Shown: positions 1 through 9,131, counted from the stretch's first letter. The stretch: 41,260 nucleotides of DNA from Nitrospira sp. CG24E (GCA_002869895.2 NEWP02000006.1:1-41260), one strand, 5' to 3'. The notes: generated from the sequence alone by a model not told the origin. Numbers and translations are program-made.

Positions 1-1983
1 CAAGTTCACGCCCAGCACGCCCGTCGCGCTGCCGGTCGCCCCGTGCGCCGCCGCGTCATAGACACCGGTGTAGCCGAGCACAGTGATCGTCGCGTCCGCC
101 TTAGCGATGCTGCTGATGACGCTGCCGGTGGCGTTGTTATAGTTCCCTGTCATATCAGTGAACGTGAAGGTGTCGAGATAGGCCCCTGCATCGGTATGCA
201 TCGGTACACTCAACCCGCCCAAGTTTTCGCCAAAGACACCCACGGCCGTGGCCCCGTGCACAGCCGCGTCGTAGACGCCGCTGTAGCCGGTCACTACAGC
301 GTTCGCCTTGTTCACATTCACTACCATGGGAGCGGTTGATGCGCTGCCAAGGAAGCCGGTTGTGGGAGTGAAGACTGCACTGATCGAATGTGGGCCGGCA
401 GCGAGGGTATCGACATCGAGGGTAAAGACCGAAGCCAACGGATCAATCAGATCTTGGCTGGAAACACTGGTGCTCCCCAGTGATGTCGCCCCATCAAAGA
501 ATTCCACCATGCCGATCGGGCGCCCAGGGGCACCAGCCTCGGCTGTGACGGTCGCGGTGAGCGTCACCAAATCTCCGTATGTGGAGGTTGCCGTACTGGC
601 GGAGATCGTCGTCGTGGTAGCAGCCTCGTTCAGCACGATCTCCACAATGTCTACCCAGTCGGTGTAGTTGCCCGTCACATCGGTGAAGGTCCAGGCCCCT
701 AGGTGGATCCCTACTGTACTGAAGAATGTACCGCTCAGATCCAAGCCGGCCAGAGGCTCGCCCAAGACGCCGGTTGCCGTGCCGGTCGCCCCATGCTGAT
801 TGCCGTCGTAGAAGCCGTCGAAGCCGATCACGTCGAGTATTGCGTCTGCCTTGTCGATGTCCGCTGTCGTCGTGGCGACCGACGTCAGGTTGTAGTTGCC
901 CGCATCCACACCGACGAGTGCTCCGTCGAGGAGCATCACAGGCTTGCCGACGCCGGCGTTGGGATCGGCGAAGGATGCAATGCTTCCGGACAGGGCCACA
1001 TCGTCGCTGCCGACAACTCCGCCCAAATCGATTTCTGTGAAGAACACGGAGGCAGCGGTGGTGCCATCGTAGACCTTGGGGTCCACCAAGAAGCTGCCAG
1101 TGATGTCCTTCTGGCCCACTGTATGATCGATAATTCCCGAGGCGCTGTCATTGAAGCTGTCGATGCCGTTGTCGCCACCGGTGAAGAGGGCTTCGATCGA
1201 ATACGAGCCGGCAACGAGCTGATCGAAAGTGGTAGCTGAGAGTGTGACGCTAAAGACCGAGGACAAGCCGCCAACAAGAGGGTTGTCAACGTCGGCGGAC
1301 CCTATTAATATCCCGTCAGCAAAAAAATCGACCGTACCGACCGGCCTGGTTGACGCACCAACCGAAGGCGTCACCGTCGCGGTGAAGGTCACATCATCTC
1401 CATAGATGGATGTGGCGGAACTGGCAGTGACGACAGTGGTCGTGTTGACATTCTCGTCCGTGAAGGCCTGGCTGGCTACGGCCCCAGACGCTTGGCCCTC
1501 CGCCGTCACTAAGAGAGACGAGTTCCGGTACTGTTCCTCCACAAACCAAGTCGTGCTGATGCTGCTGTTGACGGTGAGGTCGTTGTCCGGCGCGATCCAG
1601 TCGGCCTGGCCGTCGCCGCTTACATCTGATCCCAGATGCGCGGCAAACCCGCCGACGCCGTCCACGACATACCAGGCTTCATTGCCTGCTGGTCCCACGC
1701 CGGCAGTTGAGCCTGCGACATCCGTCATGCCATCGGTGCGGGTGACCTGAAAGCGCACTGACTCGCCGGCCCCGAATTGCAGACCCTCGCCATTGGTATT
1801 CGAGGTGGTAATCACCGCCGTCTCGCGCGGCGCATAGTCCAGGTGGTCGGTGGTCACCACTGCGGCTGTCATGGGCACGGCAGACAACAGCAGGCGAGAT
1901 TCCAGCGACTCCAGGACAAATTCATTGGCGCGCGGTTTACGGCTATTACGTTTCTTGAGATCGAACAGTTTCTTGAGCTTCAT
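1..1983 (-). CDS. Giant secreted repeat protein (LEPR-XLL-like N-terminus, Ig-like and MBG/YDG repeats), C-terminus beyond window
   Basis: An open frame of 661 codons runs leftward from the ATG at 1983 and leaves the window with no stop. A GGGAGG ribosome site lies 8 bases upstream of the ATG. The basic N-terminus is followed at residues 24-35 by LESLESRLLLSA, a variant of the LEPR-XLL motif found at the start of very large secreted proteins. After it come an Ig-like domain at about 175-285 (Thr-rich, with YGDDVTFTATV), a YDG-type domain at about 290-375, an MBG-like unit from 378, a second Ig-like domain near 455-555 and further MBG units starting at 559 and 628. The MBG units share GYxGVYDAAxHGATG and TFTDxTGNY. 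The likely role is cell-surface adhesion or matrix formation. Type I secretion is an inference, because the C-terminal signal is not visible. The family is clear; the exact function is not. Confidence 0.85.
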   Translation of the reverse strand, partial: MKLKKLFDLKKRNSRKPRANEFVLESLESRLLLSAVPMTAAVVTTDHLDYAPRETAVITTSNTNGEGLQFGAGESVRFQVTRTDGMTDVAGSTAGVGPAGNEAWYVVDGVGGFAAHLGSDVSGDGQADWIAPDNDLTVNSSISTTWFVEEQYRNSSLLVTAEGQASGAVASQAFTDENVNTTTVVTASSATSIYGDDVTFTATVTPSVGASTRPVGTVDFFADGILIGSADVDNPLVGGLSSVFSVTLSATTFDQLVAGSYSIEALFTGGDNGIDSFNDSASGIIDHTVGQKDITGSFLVDPKVYDGTTAASVFFTEIDLGGVVGSDDVALSGSIASFADPNAGVGKPVMLLDGALVGVDAGNYNLTSVATTTADIDKADAILDVIGFDGFYDGNQHGATGTATGVLGEPLAGLDLSGTFFSTVGIHLGAWTFTDVTGNYTDWVDIVEIVLNEAATTTTISASTATSTYGDLVTLTATVTAEAGAPGRPIGMVEFFDGATSLGSTSVSSQDLIDPLASVFTLDVDTLAAGPHSISAVFTPTTGFLGSASTAPMVVNVNKANAVVTGYSGVYDAAVHGATAVGVFGENLGGLSVPMHTDAGAYLDTFTFTDMTGNYNNATGSVISSIAKADATITVLGYTGVYDAAAHGATGSATGVLGVNL

Positions 1984-2478
1984 GTTTGGAACCTCCCGTT
2001 GGTTAGTACCTATCTCGAAATTGGCAGCACGCTATCCTGGGTGACGTTTTGCTGGAAGACCACTTGCTCATGACTCCTATTTCCCCAATGAATCTGCAAA
2101 TTGTTCATATTGCTCATTCGCTCACCCATTGACATCTCAGCTGACTGAGCAATGACGACTCATCGCTGATCACGTGCAGATATACGCTCCTGCGATAGCA
2201 GGCAGCAGTCGCGCAACTACGACTTCTCACAAAAAACTTCACCCAATTTGTAGAGAAAACCCTACGCAACACTTTCGAGGGGACTGCCCTCCGTTAGGAG
2301 GGGTATCGCAGCGCTACCCTGAAAATCGATTCAATTTGGCTGGCTCAACCTGTTGGATTTACGAATGTATTTTGTGGCACAGCTCAACTGTGGGATAACT
2401 GGTCCTTGGGAAGTTTCCCCTGCCCGATAGTCAGAACAGGCAATTCAGGTCGTGAGAATAAAGTGAAGTGTCTGCCTT
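1984..2478. other. Divergent intergenic region, 495 bp, with several dyads
   Basis: No convincing gene lies between the giant adhesin (leftward) and the response regulator (rightward). The sequence contains GTAGAGAAAACCCTAC at 2250-2265, a dyad with GTAG/CTAC arms. It also holds short hairpins CTCAG-ctga-CTGAG (2136-2149), CCTGC-gata-GCAGG (2189-2202), CCCTCC-gtta-GGAGGG (2287-2302) and CACAG-ctcaa-CTGTG (2378-2392). They could be operators or leader structures for either gene; I cannot assign a regulator. A 19-codon frame on the minus strand near 2070, with an AGGAG only 2-3 bases from its ATG, is probably not translated. Confidence 0.5.
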
Positions 2479-3264
2479 ATGAACCACCGATCGAACGACA
2501 AAAAACTTCCAATCCTCCCAGGCGCTTCGAATCACGCACCATCAGGAGAAGCGGAGCACCAAGGGTCGGACTCACAAATTCGGACTCTGTTGGTGGACGA
2601 CCATACGCTCGTTCGGGAAGCGTTGGCCTCTCTGTTGTCCCTCGATCCGCAAATTCTGGTCATTGGCGCAGCAGGCAATGGGACCGATGCGCTACGCCTC
2701 ATCGCCACACTCCATCCAGACGTCGTGCTTCTAGATCTGTCTCTGCCCGGGATGCATGGAACCGAGATCATCCGCCAGGTGAAAATTTCCCAGCCTGCTG
2801 TCAAATGCCTGGTTCTCACGGTTCACATATCCGAGCCGATCGTCCGGGCTGCTCTTCATGCAGGAGCCGCCGGATATCTCCTCAAAGAATCCTCGTACGA
2901 GGAACTCAGAACAGCCATTCATAGCGTGGCACAGGGACGAACCTACCTCAGCCCCATGATTACGGACAAAGTTCTCTGTGGGTACTTGGAAAAACAATCC
3001 CCGCTCCCCAGTCAAGAAGGTCCTTGGCAAAGACTGTCGGATCGGGAGCGGGAGGTATTGAAACTGGTTGCCGAAGGGGCCACTAGTAAAGAGATCGCCG
3101 AAAGTCTCTGCATCAGTGTCAGAACGGTGGAAAAACACCGTGCGAGCCTCATGGCCAAACTCAACTTGAGGACCACCGCAGGTCTGACAGCCTATGCCAT
3201 TAAGAACGAACTCGTCACCAGCGCCGGAGTGCTCAAGCTCGATCTCCTGTCGGAGGAAAGCTGA
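2479..3264 (+). CDS. NarL/FixJ-family response regulator
   Basis: This is a two-component response regulator with an N-terminal receiver and a C-terminal LuxR-type helix-turn-helix. The receiver spans roughly residues 35-155, with the acidic pair D40/D41, phosphoacceptor D86 in VVLLDLSLPG and K136 in GYLLKES. The DNA-binding domain at about 188-235 has LSDREREVLKLVAEGATSKEIAESL followed by the recognition helix SVRTVEKHRASL. The first 34 residues are a non-conserved extension; no ATG lies between them and the receiver, so the start at 2479 is kept although its ribosome site is weak. It is followed 40 bases later by a cupredoxin-like gene and then by a NarX-type kinase at 4049, its most likely partner. 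Target genes are unknown; the adjacent cytochrome genes are the obvious candidates. Confidence 0.92.
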   Translation: MNHRSNDKKLPILPGASNHAPSGEAEHQGSDSQIRTLLVDDHTLVREALASLLSLDPQILVIGAAGNGTDALRLIATLHPDVVLLDLSLPGMHGTEIIRQVKISQPAVKCLVLTVHISEPIVRAALHAGAAGYLLKESSYEELRTAIHSVAQGRTYLSPMITDKVLCGYLEKQSPLPSQEGPWQRLSDREREVLKLVAEGATSKEIAESLCISVRTVEKHRASLMAKLNLRTTAGLTAYAIKNELVTSAGVLKLDLLSEES

Positions 3265-3304
3265 TGAGTCCATCCGGCCCATGGATTGACCGAGGAGGCG
3301 CCCC

Positions 3305-4039
3305 ATGTTGGTGATCGCTCTGTTCATCGCACTGATGGTGTCGAACGTGCCGGCGGCCCTGGCGGAGATGGAACAGGGGTATGGGACTGTGAACGTGCAC
3401 GTTCTCTATCGAGGCACAGTTCCACCGCCGACAGAGATGAAAGTCACCCGCGATCCGGAGACCTGCGGCGCGACGATATCCCTGCAGTCCCTGACGGTCC
3501 ACTCACCCTCAGACGGACTGAAGGATGCCGTGGTCATGATCGAGGGCATTCATTCATCGGGAAAAGAACAGACCAGAACGCAGCCGATGGTTCTGTCGAA
3601 CTCGAAGTGCTCTTTTTCGCCTCATGTGATACCCCTTCAGACAGGGTCTACCCTGGAGATCCAGAACCTCGATCAGATCATGCACAACACCCATATTACG
3701 CACGAGATACGAACCTTCATTAACGTGGCCATGGTGGCAAACGGTCGCCCGGTGGCCAAGAAAGTGGCGAATCCAGGCCTGTACCGAGTGCAATGCGATG
3801 TCCACAAGTTCATGGAAGGCTATGTACTGGCTTCCGGGCATCCCTATTTCGGCGTGACCGATGAACGTGGGAGCGCCAAAATCCTGGACGTGCCGGCGGG
3901 CGAGCACGACATCTCCGTTTGGCATGAACGACTGGGGCAACTGCAGACCCATGTCACCGTTCCTCCCAACGGAGAAGCGACTGCCACATTCGAGTTTCAT
4001 GAAGATGGAACAGGCCACAGCCGCCGCATAAACAGGTGA
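3305..4039 (+). CDS. Exported cupredoxin-like protein, copy 1
   Basis: A secreted protein of 244 residues. The N-terminal 20 residues form a signal peptide ending in ALA, and an ideal GAGGAG ribosome site precedes the ATG. The central domain resembles a plastocyanin/cupredoxin fold. Candidate type-1 copper ligands are H127 or H130 in HNTHI together with C164, H167 and M170 in CDVHKFM, giving a C-x2-H-x2-M spacing that is tighter than in classical plastocyanin. A C-terminal stretch (about 180-232, YFGVTDERGSAKILDVPAGEHDISVWHE) looks like a carboxypeptidase-regulatory beta sandwich. It lies between a response regulator and a kinase, 9 bases upstream of the latter. A very similar protein, again next to a kinase, lies at 8394. 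It could carry electrons in the periplasm or act as the redox or copper sensor input of the kinase; the second idea is inference from gene pairing only. Confidence 0.82.
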   Translation: MLVIALFIALMVSNVPAALAEMEQGYGTVNVHVLYRGTVPPPTEMKVTRDPETCGATISLQSLTVHSPSDGLKDAVVMIEGIHSSGKEQTRTQPMVLSNSKCSFSPHVIPLQTGSTLEIQNLDQIMHNTHITHEIRTFINVAMVANGRPVAKKVANPGLYRVQCDVHKFMEGYVLASGHPYFGVTDERGSAKILDVPAGEHDISVWHERLGQLQTHVTVPPNGEATATFEFHEDGTGHSRRINR

Positions 4040-4048
4040 GTTGAAGCT

Positions 4049-5986
4049 ATGCCGACCACTGGATTCTCAATCGCGGAACGCATGCGCTACGCATGGACTC
4101 ACAACTACGGCCTTCGCCTTGGGGTGAGCCTCAGCCTCATTCTGTTCCTCGTCATGGGAGCCGGAACGGGAGTCCTCATCGCTCAGCAAGACCGGGCGCT
4201 CCGACAGGCGGCGGAAGAAAGGGCGCGAGCCGTTGCCCGTACCTTTGCCGCCGTTGGCTCCGCCGCCGTCCTCGATAATCTCTATCGCCTCCAAGAATCG
4301 TTGCAGCTGTATGTGCAAGACGACTCGCTCCTGGAAATCGACATCGTCGACAACGACAGCCTGGTCGTTGCCGCAAAGCAACCGGGTCGGATCGGAACTG
4401 TTCTGGACGATCCAGGGTGGCTCAAAGCTCGAAAATCAAAACGCGAAGTCGTGCATGAGTCGTCCCTCGACAAGGGGCAGCCGACACTCGTCATTATCGA
4501 ACCGCTGTTCGACCGGGATGAGCTCACAGCATGGGTCCGCATGGTTGTCTCGCTTTCTCAAATCGAACGCGAGCGGGATCAAACGCTCTGGCGACTGCTT
4601 GCTGTCACAGTGGCCATCATGTTGGTCGGCCTCTACGCCATCCGGCGCGTGCTTCGGAGAACATCCGCCGTACTGCAAGGGGTTGTGGCGACATTGCAAT
4701 CGGGCAGCGTTCCGCTGGGGCCTGGAGAACCTCCTCTCGCGCTCTCCCTATCTCAGAACGCTCCTCGCGGGGACTTTGAACGGCTCCTCGCCGTCGCGAA
4801 CGACACAGCATCCGCACTCAGCGCACAGACCCGTTCGCTCCAGGATCTCGCGCAGTCGCTGGAAGCCAAGGTCATCGATCGAACGCAGGATCTTGAAGAG
4901 GCGCGCGCTCAGGCAGTGCGGTCGCTGGAAGAACTGCGGGAACATGAAACTCGCTTGCGCAGCCTGGTGGACAATGCAGCCGACGGAATTCTGGTCACCG
5001 ATGCGCAGTGGATCATTGAATCGGTCAACCCAGCGGCCTGTTCGCTCTTCGGCCATAGCGTAGGCCAGTTGATCGGTCGCGAAATTCAGAACCTTCTCTT
5101 CCAAACACCGCGCGACTCCGACCGCCCAAAGAATGGCCACGAGCCGCTGCACTTAATGGGCGGGACACGTGAAGAAGCCATTGGACGACATCTGAACGGC
5201 ACTTCATTCCCTGTCGAACTTTCAGTCAGCAGCATGAACATCGGCGGCGCCTCCCACTACACAATCATTGTGCGCGATGTGACGGAACGACGGCATATGG
5301 AAGAAATGAAGGAGCGGAGCGCACAACGGCTCTACCAACTCGGGGAAGAGCGGGCGCAACTGTATTACGATCTGCACGCCAGTTTGCTGCAGTCTCTGTC
5401 GGCGGTCAGCATGGGGCTGGAAACTTCGAAGCTCCTGCTCATACAAGCCCCTGACCGGGCCCCGAAACAACTCGATCAGGCACTGTCTCACCTGCACCGG
5501 GTCATCCAAGAAACTCGTGATTTCATCTCACGGCTTGAGCCTCGAACCGCATCCCACGACAGTCTATTACAATCGCTGCAGCTGCTGGTTCAGCGTCATG
5601 ACTCTTGGCCCTGCCCCCCCTTTCTGATCGATGTCGACCCGGTTGCCGCAGGCCAGCTGTCCGTGGAGCAAGAAATCCATCTCCTCGCATTTGCACGGGA
5701 AGCAGTCAGTAACGTCGTGCATCATGCTCGCGCCAGTTCCGGAACGATCCGATTTGGGCTATGGGAAGGAGCCGCCAGACTGGAAATTCAGGATGACGGA
5801 ATTGGATTCAGGCCTGTCGAGATCGGGAACAACAGCCCTGGGTTCATGAATATCACGACCCATGTCAAGAAATTACAAGGGCGCTTGACCATCGAATCTG
5901 CTCCTGGCGAAGGGACGACGATTCTGGTCACCATTCCTCAACCGCAAGAAGCCCAACTCATGGGTGGAACCTCCCAGATGTTTTGA
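4049..5986 (+). CDS. Membrane sensor histidine kinase, NarX/HisKA_3 type with PAS domain
   Basis: A 645-residue kinase. A first membrane helix at about 23-46 and a second at about 183-202 bracket a periplasmic sensor region of about 135 residues. A coiled linker and a PAS domain (about 300-415, DGILVTDAQWIIESVNPAA) follow. The dimerisation/phosphotransfer domain is of the HisKA_3 type, with phospho-accepting H443 in YDLHASLLQSLSAVSMGLE. The ATPase domain has the N box EAVSNVVHHARA and the G1 box DDGIGF. HisKA_3 kinases normally pair with NarL-type regulators, which fits the regulator at 2479. The sensor region (ARTFAAVGSAAVLDNLYRLQE, then IDIVDNDSLVVAAKQPGRIG) is closely similar to that of the broken kinase at 9201, although the two kinases have different catalytic cores. 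The signal sensed is unknown; the periplasmic cupredoxin-like neighbour is a candidate. Confidence 0.93.
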   Translation: MPTTGFSIAERMRYAWTHNYGLRLGVSLSLILFLVMGAGTGVLIAQQDRALRQAAEERARAVARTFAAVGSAAVLDNLYRLQESLQLYVQDDSLLEIDIVDNDSLVVAAKQPGRIGTVLDDPGWLKARKSKREVVHESSLDKGQPTLVIIEPLFDRDELTAWVRMVVSLSQIERERDQTLWRLLAVTVAIMLVGLYAIRRVLRRTSAVLQGVVATLQSGSVPLGPGEPPLALSLSQNAPRGDFERLLAVANDTASALSAQTRSLQDLAQSLEAKVIDRTQDLEEARAQAVRSLEELREHETRLRSLVDNAADGILVTDAQWIIESVNPAACSLFGHSVGQLIGREIQNLLFQTPRDSDRPKNGHEPLHLMGGTREEAIGRHLNGTSFPVELSVSSMNIGGASHYTIIVRDVTERRHMEEMKERSAQRLYQLGEERAQLYYDLHASLLQSLSAVSMGLETSKLLLIQAPDRAPKQLDQALSHLHRVIQETRDFISRLEPRTASHDSLLQSLQLLVQRHDSWPCPPFLIDVDPVAAGQLSVEQEIHLLAFAREAVSNVVHHARASSGTIRFGLWEGAARLEIQDDGIGFRPVEIGNNSPGFMNITTHVKKLQGRLTIESAPGEGTTILVTIPQPQEAQLMGGTSQMF

Positions 5987-6020
5987 TCCTTGAACTACTC
6001 ATTCAAATTTCGCGGATTGC

Positions 6021-6048
6021 TTGCCTACTTGGAACGAGCTGCTATTCT
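6021..6048 (+). promoter_or_regulatory. Likely sigma-70 promoter upstream of the cytochrome-porin gene
   Basis: TTGCCT at 6021-6026 is separated by 16 bases from TATTCT at 6043-6048, which is preceded by TG (extended -10, TGCTATTCT). Transcription would start near 6055, leaving a leader of about 80 bases containing a possible GGACA/TGTCC hairpin before the ATG at 6137. This is prediction by eye only. Confidence 0.5.
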
Positions 6049-6136
6049 TCTACGTAGTCACACGGGTAGATGGACAAGCCGGACTTTCCTGTCCGTCTGA
6101 ATAGTCCGCACATTGTTTCGAAGAAGGCTCCTCTCC

Positions 6137-7516
6137 ATGTTGTATCGGAAATCTACTCTGCTCGTAGCGACAGGCATTCTGGTCATAATTGCCCTGTCAT
6201 CTCTGGCAATGCCCAACCAGGCCCAGGCGATCCCGGCCTTTGCGCGCAAGTACGAAGTAAATTGCACAGCCTGCCATACGGCCCCGCCGATCCTCAATAC
6301 CTATGGCCAGTGGTTCTTGGAAAACGGCTATCAGCTCCCCGGCACGGAAGACGGCGGAACCACCGGTAAGAAGAAGCTGGGTGACGTCACGCTCGACGAT
6401 GTTGGGAAATATCTGGCCTTCCGCCTGGTCGGCAACGCCGTCCGGAGCTGGAGCTTCACCCAACAGAATCCCGCCGGGGTCGATACCGGCGTCGCCCAGA
6501 ACAAGACGGAGCTCACCTTTCCGGAGAACTTCGTACTGTTCGCAGGCGGCACCGTCATGAAGAACGTCGGATTTATGGTCGAACTTGGCCATGACGTGGA
6601 GGGAGGCGGCGCGGCCGTAGAACGCGGCTTCGTCTCCTTCAATAATCTGGGCGCGCAGGACCTGGCCCATGTCCGGGTCGGCAAATTCGATCCGTCAGCC
6701 TTCTACTCGGTAGTGACCATTCGGCAACAGCTCAATGAGGTCGGGGAGAGTGCATCAAGCAGCTGCACCACCGCCTTTGCCCCCTGTTCCTTCAATCGTA
6801 TCGGGTTGGCGCCCAGTGCCTTTGCGACCAAGTTTTACGGTCTCTACGATCGCGGCGGCAGCCCCCTCTCCCCCTTCGCATCAAGCCTCTACAATTCCGG
6901 AGGAGAGCTCGGCCTTGATGTCCATGGCCGGCCCTTCGGCAAGGCCTGGTTGTATCAGGTGGGCGTAGTGAACGGGGCGAATGAACCGTTTGGCGATTCC
7001 AACAAGGGCAAAGACCTCTACGCCATGCTGCGCTACGACTATGGGCACTCGGACTATTTTGCGGCGAATATTTCAGGCTTTGTCTACCACGGTAACAGCA
7101 ACGCCAAGGTCCAGACGCAGGAGGATGTGAACTGGCATCGCTATGGGGTCTCCGCCCGCGCGACCTATCAGATGGTGGATCTCTATGCCGCCTATGCGGT
7201 GGACCGGATCAACCATGTCCCGAGCGGCGTGAGTGGCGCCTTCGATGCCACTGCCACCGGCCTCACAATCGGCGCCGATGCCTATGTGACCAACGAGACA
7301 CTCCTCTCACTTCGCTACGACAACTTGGATGCGGGGGGCGTCCTGGAGCAGCGGAAGTCCGCCACCTTCGTCGGCCTCCAGGCGAAGCAGTATCTCCGCA
7401 CCAACGTCGCGGTCTTTGTCCGTAACGATGTGAATGTGCGGAAGTCAGAGGGGGGCGAGACGGCGGCGCGCAATCTCCGGAACGCCTTCTTCGCAGGCAT
7501 CGATATTATTTTCTAA
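6137..7516 (+). CDS. Cyc2-like cytochrome-porin: single N-terminal haem c motif followed by a beta-barrel
   Basis: A protein of 459 residues. The chosen start is the ATG at 6137, preceded by AAGAAGG at 9 bases; a TTG at 6113 in the same frame would add eight residues but lacks a ribosome site. A signal peptide ends near residue 31 (NQAQA). It is followed immediately by IPAFARKYEVNCTACHTAPP with haem-binding C43-x2-C46-H47, then LNTYGQWFLENGYQLPG. The remaining 380 residues are rich in alternating hydrophobic and aromatic strands and end in GIDIIF, with a terminal Phe as in outer-membrane barrels. A fused haem and porin is the architecture of Cyc2 iron-oxidising cytochromes, including Cyt572 of Leptospirillum. 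Many relatives are uncharacterised, so iron oxidation is only a possibility. It precedes a dihaem cytochrome c by 11 bases, likely its periplasmic electron acceptor. Confidence 0.75.
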   Translation: MLYRKSTLLVATGILVIIALSSLAMPNQAQAIPAFARKYEVNCTACHTAPPILNTYGQWFLENGYQLPGTEDGGTTGKKKLGDVTLDDVGKYLAFRLVGNAVRSWSFTQQNPAGVDTGVAQNKTELTFPENFVLFAGGTVMKNVGFMVELGHDVEGGGAAVERGFVSFNNLGAQDLAHVRVGKFDPSAFYSVVTIRQQLNEVGESASSSCTTAFAPCSFNRIGLAPSAFATKFYGLYDRGGSPLSPFASSLYNSGGELGLDVHGRPFGKAWLYQVGVVNGANEPFGDSNKGKDLYAMLRYDYGHSDYFAANISGFVYHGNSNAKVQTQEDVNWHRYGVSARATYQMVDLYAAYAVDRINHVPSGVSGAFDATATGLTIGADAYVTNETLLSLRYDNLDAGGVLEQRKSATFVGLQAKQYLRTNVAVFVRNDVNVRKSEGGETAARNLRNAFFAGIDIIF

Positions 7517-7527
7517 GGAGACACTCT

Positions 7528-8304
7528 ATGCGCCGCGCTCATGTTGCGACTGCTGCTGCACTTCTCGGCGTCATAGTAAGTGTCAGTTCACTTGCCCAAG
7601 CCGCGAAGCCGGAGGACACGGCTGCCACCAGAGCCCAGGGCCAGGCGCTCTTTGAGCGGGCCTGCCTCTTCTGCCATGGCGTGACCGGCCAGGGAGATGG
7701 ACCGGCCGGATGGTTTCTGGGGCGGTATGCCTCGCCCCGGCCCCAAAATTTTACGGTGGGCAGCTTCAAGTTGCGCAGCACCCCCTCCGGGGATCTGCCC
7801 ACGGACCAGGACCTCTTTCGCACAATTACGAAGGGCATCCCGGGCTACATGCCGGGCTTTGCCAGTCTCCCTGAGACGGCCCGCTGGCAGGTGGTGGCCT
7901 ATGTGAAGAGTTTCTATCCGGGCTTTCGCACCGAAACCCCGGTCCCTTTGTCGCTAGTCGGCGCGCCGACGCATCAGCTCGCGGAGAGTCTGGATCGAGG
8001 CCGTGCCCTCTATACGAGCTTCGAGTGCCATACCTGCCATGGCATCGAAGGGCAGGGGGACGGTCCAGTCGCACAAGCCGGGGAGCTAAAGGATGCCTTC
8101 GGGCTCTCTATCCCGACAGCCAACCTGACGCGCCCCTCTTCCTTTAAGAACGGGGCCTCCCTCCTGGATCTGGTGCGGACCCTCCTGACCGGGCTGGACG
8201 GCACGCCCATGCCCTCCTATGCCGCCCGGCTCAGTGACCGGGAGACCGACGCCTGGGATCTTGCCCAATATATCCGCGCCCTGTCGGCCGAATCAGTGCC
8301 CTAA
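7528..8304 (+). CDS. Periplasmic dihaem cytochrome c
   Basis: A 258-residue exported protein with a signal peptide ending near residue 26 (SLAQA) and an AAGGAG ribosome site at 7 bases. It contains two cytochrome c domains. The first has C46-LF-C49-H50 with likely axial M108 in GYMPGF. The second has C167-HT-C170-H171 with likely axial M228 in TPMPSY. Both haem motifs are followed by G-x-x-GQGDGP, showing internal duplication. The His/Met ligation suggests a relatively high-potential electron shuttle. It sits 11 bases after the cytochrome-porin and probably receives electrons from it in the periplasm. Confidence 0.9.
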   Translation: MRRAHVATAAALLGVIVSVSSLAQAAKPEDTAATRAQGQALFERACLFCHGVTGQGDGPAGWFLGRYASPRPQNFTVGSFKLRSTPSGDLPTDQDLFRTITKGIPGYMPGFASLPETARWQVVAYVKSFYPGFRTETPVPLSLVGAPTHQLAESLDRGRALYTSFECHTCHGIEGQGDGPVAQAGELKDAFGLSIPTANLTRPSSFKNGASLLDLVRTLLTGLDGTPMPSYAARLSDRETDAWDLAQYIRALSAESVP

Positions 8305-8393
8305 CCAGGCGCCTATCCTGCGCCACATCTCAAAGAACCGAGCGCGACTGCTTAGGTTTTATGTCCGTCGCCCTGTTCATATAGGAGCATTCA

Positions 8394-9131
8394 ATGCCTG
8401 GCCATCGGATTTCCAGCCGTATACGTCGTTCCCTCGCCCGGTTATTCGTCGTTTCTCTGTTCATCACCGGAGCCAGTCTGGCGCCCCTGCCCAGTCCGGC
8501 TGAACAGGTCGGCGCGACCCTCACCGGCCGGGTGATCTTTCGGGGCGCCGTCCCGCCGCCCGAGGTTGTCCCCGTCACACGCGATTCTGAGATCTGCGGG
8601 GCCACGAGGACCCTGCAGCCGCTCCTCGTCCAGCCCGGCACCCAGGGAGTCCAGTACGCCGTCGTCAGCCTTGCTGGAGCGCCGCTCACGCCTCCGAAGG
8701 ATCCGCCGACGACTATGGCCATCGCCAATGACCACTGTGCCTTCAGCCCCCATGTCGAGACCCTCCGTGTCGGACAGCCCCTCGAAATCGGCAACCGCGA
8801 CCCTCTCTTACACAATACGCACATCACGATCGAGATGCGCACCTTCTTCAATGTCGCCATGGTGGCCAGCGGCAAGCCGGTGCGCAAGATTGTGAAACAG
8901 CCGGGCCTATTTCAGGTCCGCTGCGATGTGCATCGCTTCATGCAGGGCTACGTCGTGGCCTTCGACCATCCCTATCACACCGTGACGCAGGCCACCGGCG
9001 AGTTTCGCCTCACCGGACTACCCCCTGGCAAGCAGCAGCTTACGGTCTGGCACGAAACGCTAGGGATCCTGCAGCGTGAAGTCACGATTCCGACACAGGG
9101 AGACGTTTCCCTCACACTCGAATTCCCTTAA
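8394..9131 (+). CDS. Exported cupredoxin-like protein, copy 2
   Basis: A paralogue of the protein at 3305, 245 residues long, with a signal peptide of about 36 residues rich in Arg at its start and an AGGAG ribosome site. Aligned features are GRVIFRGAVPPPEVVPVTRD, FSPHVETLRVG, HNTHI (H140, H143), FFNVAMVASGKPV and the copper motif C177-x2-H180-x2-M183 in CDVHRFMQGYV, then VWHETLG near the C-terminus. The gene ends a presumed operon with the cytochrome-porin and the dihaem cytochrome, and it precedes a kinase whose sensor region matches the kinase beside copy 1. Electron carriage and signal input remain equally possible. Confidence 0.82.
   Translation: MPGHRISSRIRRSLARLFVVSLFITGASLAPLPSPAEQVGATLTGRVIFRGAVPPPEVVPVTRDSEICGATRTLQPLLVQPGTQGVQYAVVSLAGAPLTPPKDPPTTMAIANDHCAFSPHVETLRVGQPLEIGNRDPLLHNTHITIEMRTFFNVAMVASGKPVRKIVKQPGLFQVRCDVHRFMQGYVVAFDHPYHTVTQATGEFRLTGLPPGKQQLTVWHETLGILQREVTIPTQGDVSLTLEFP

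Noticed and set aside
43-1289. Several open frames on the plus strand and one on the minus strand in other frames
   Set aside because: They are shadows of the minus-strand giant adhesin, which is open throughout, has a good ribosome site and translates to recognisable repeats.
2376-2395. TGGCAC resembling a sigma-54 -24 element
   Set aside because: No TTGC-type -12 element occurs at the required spacing.
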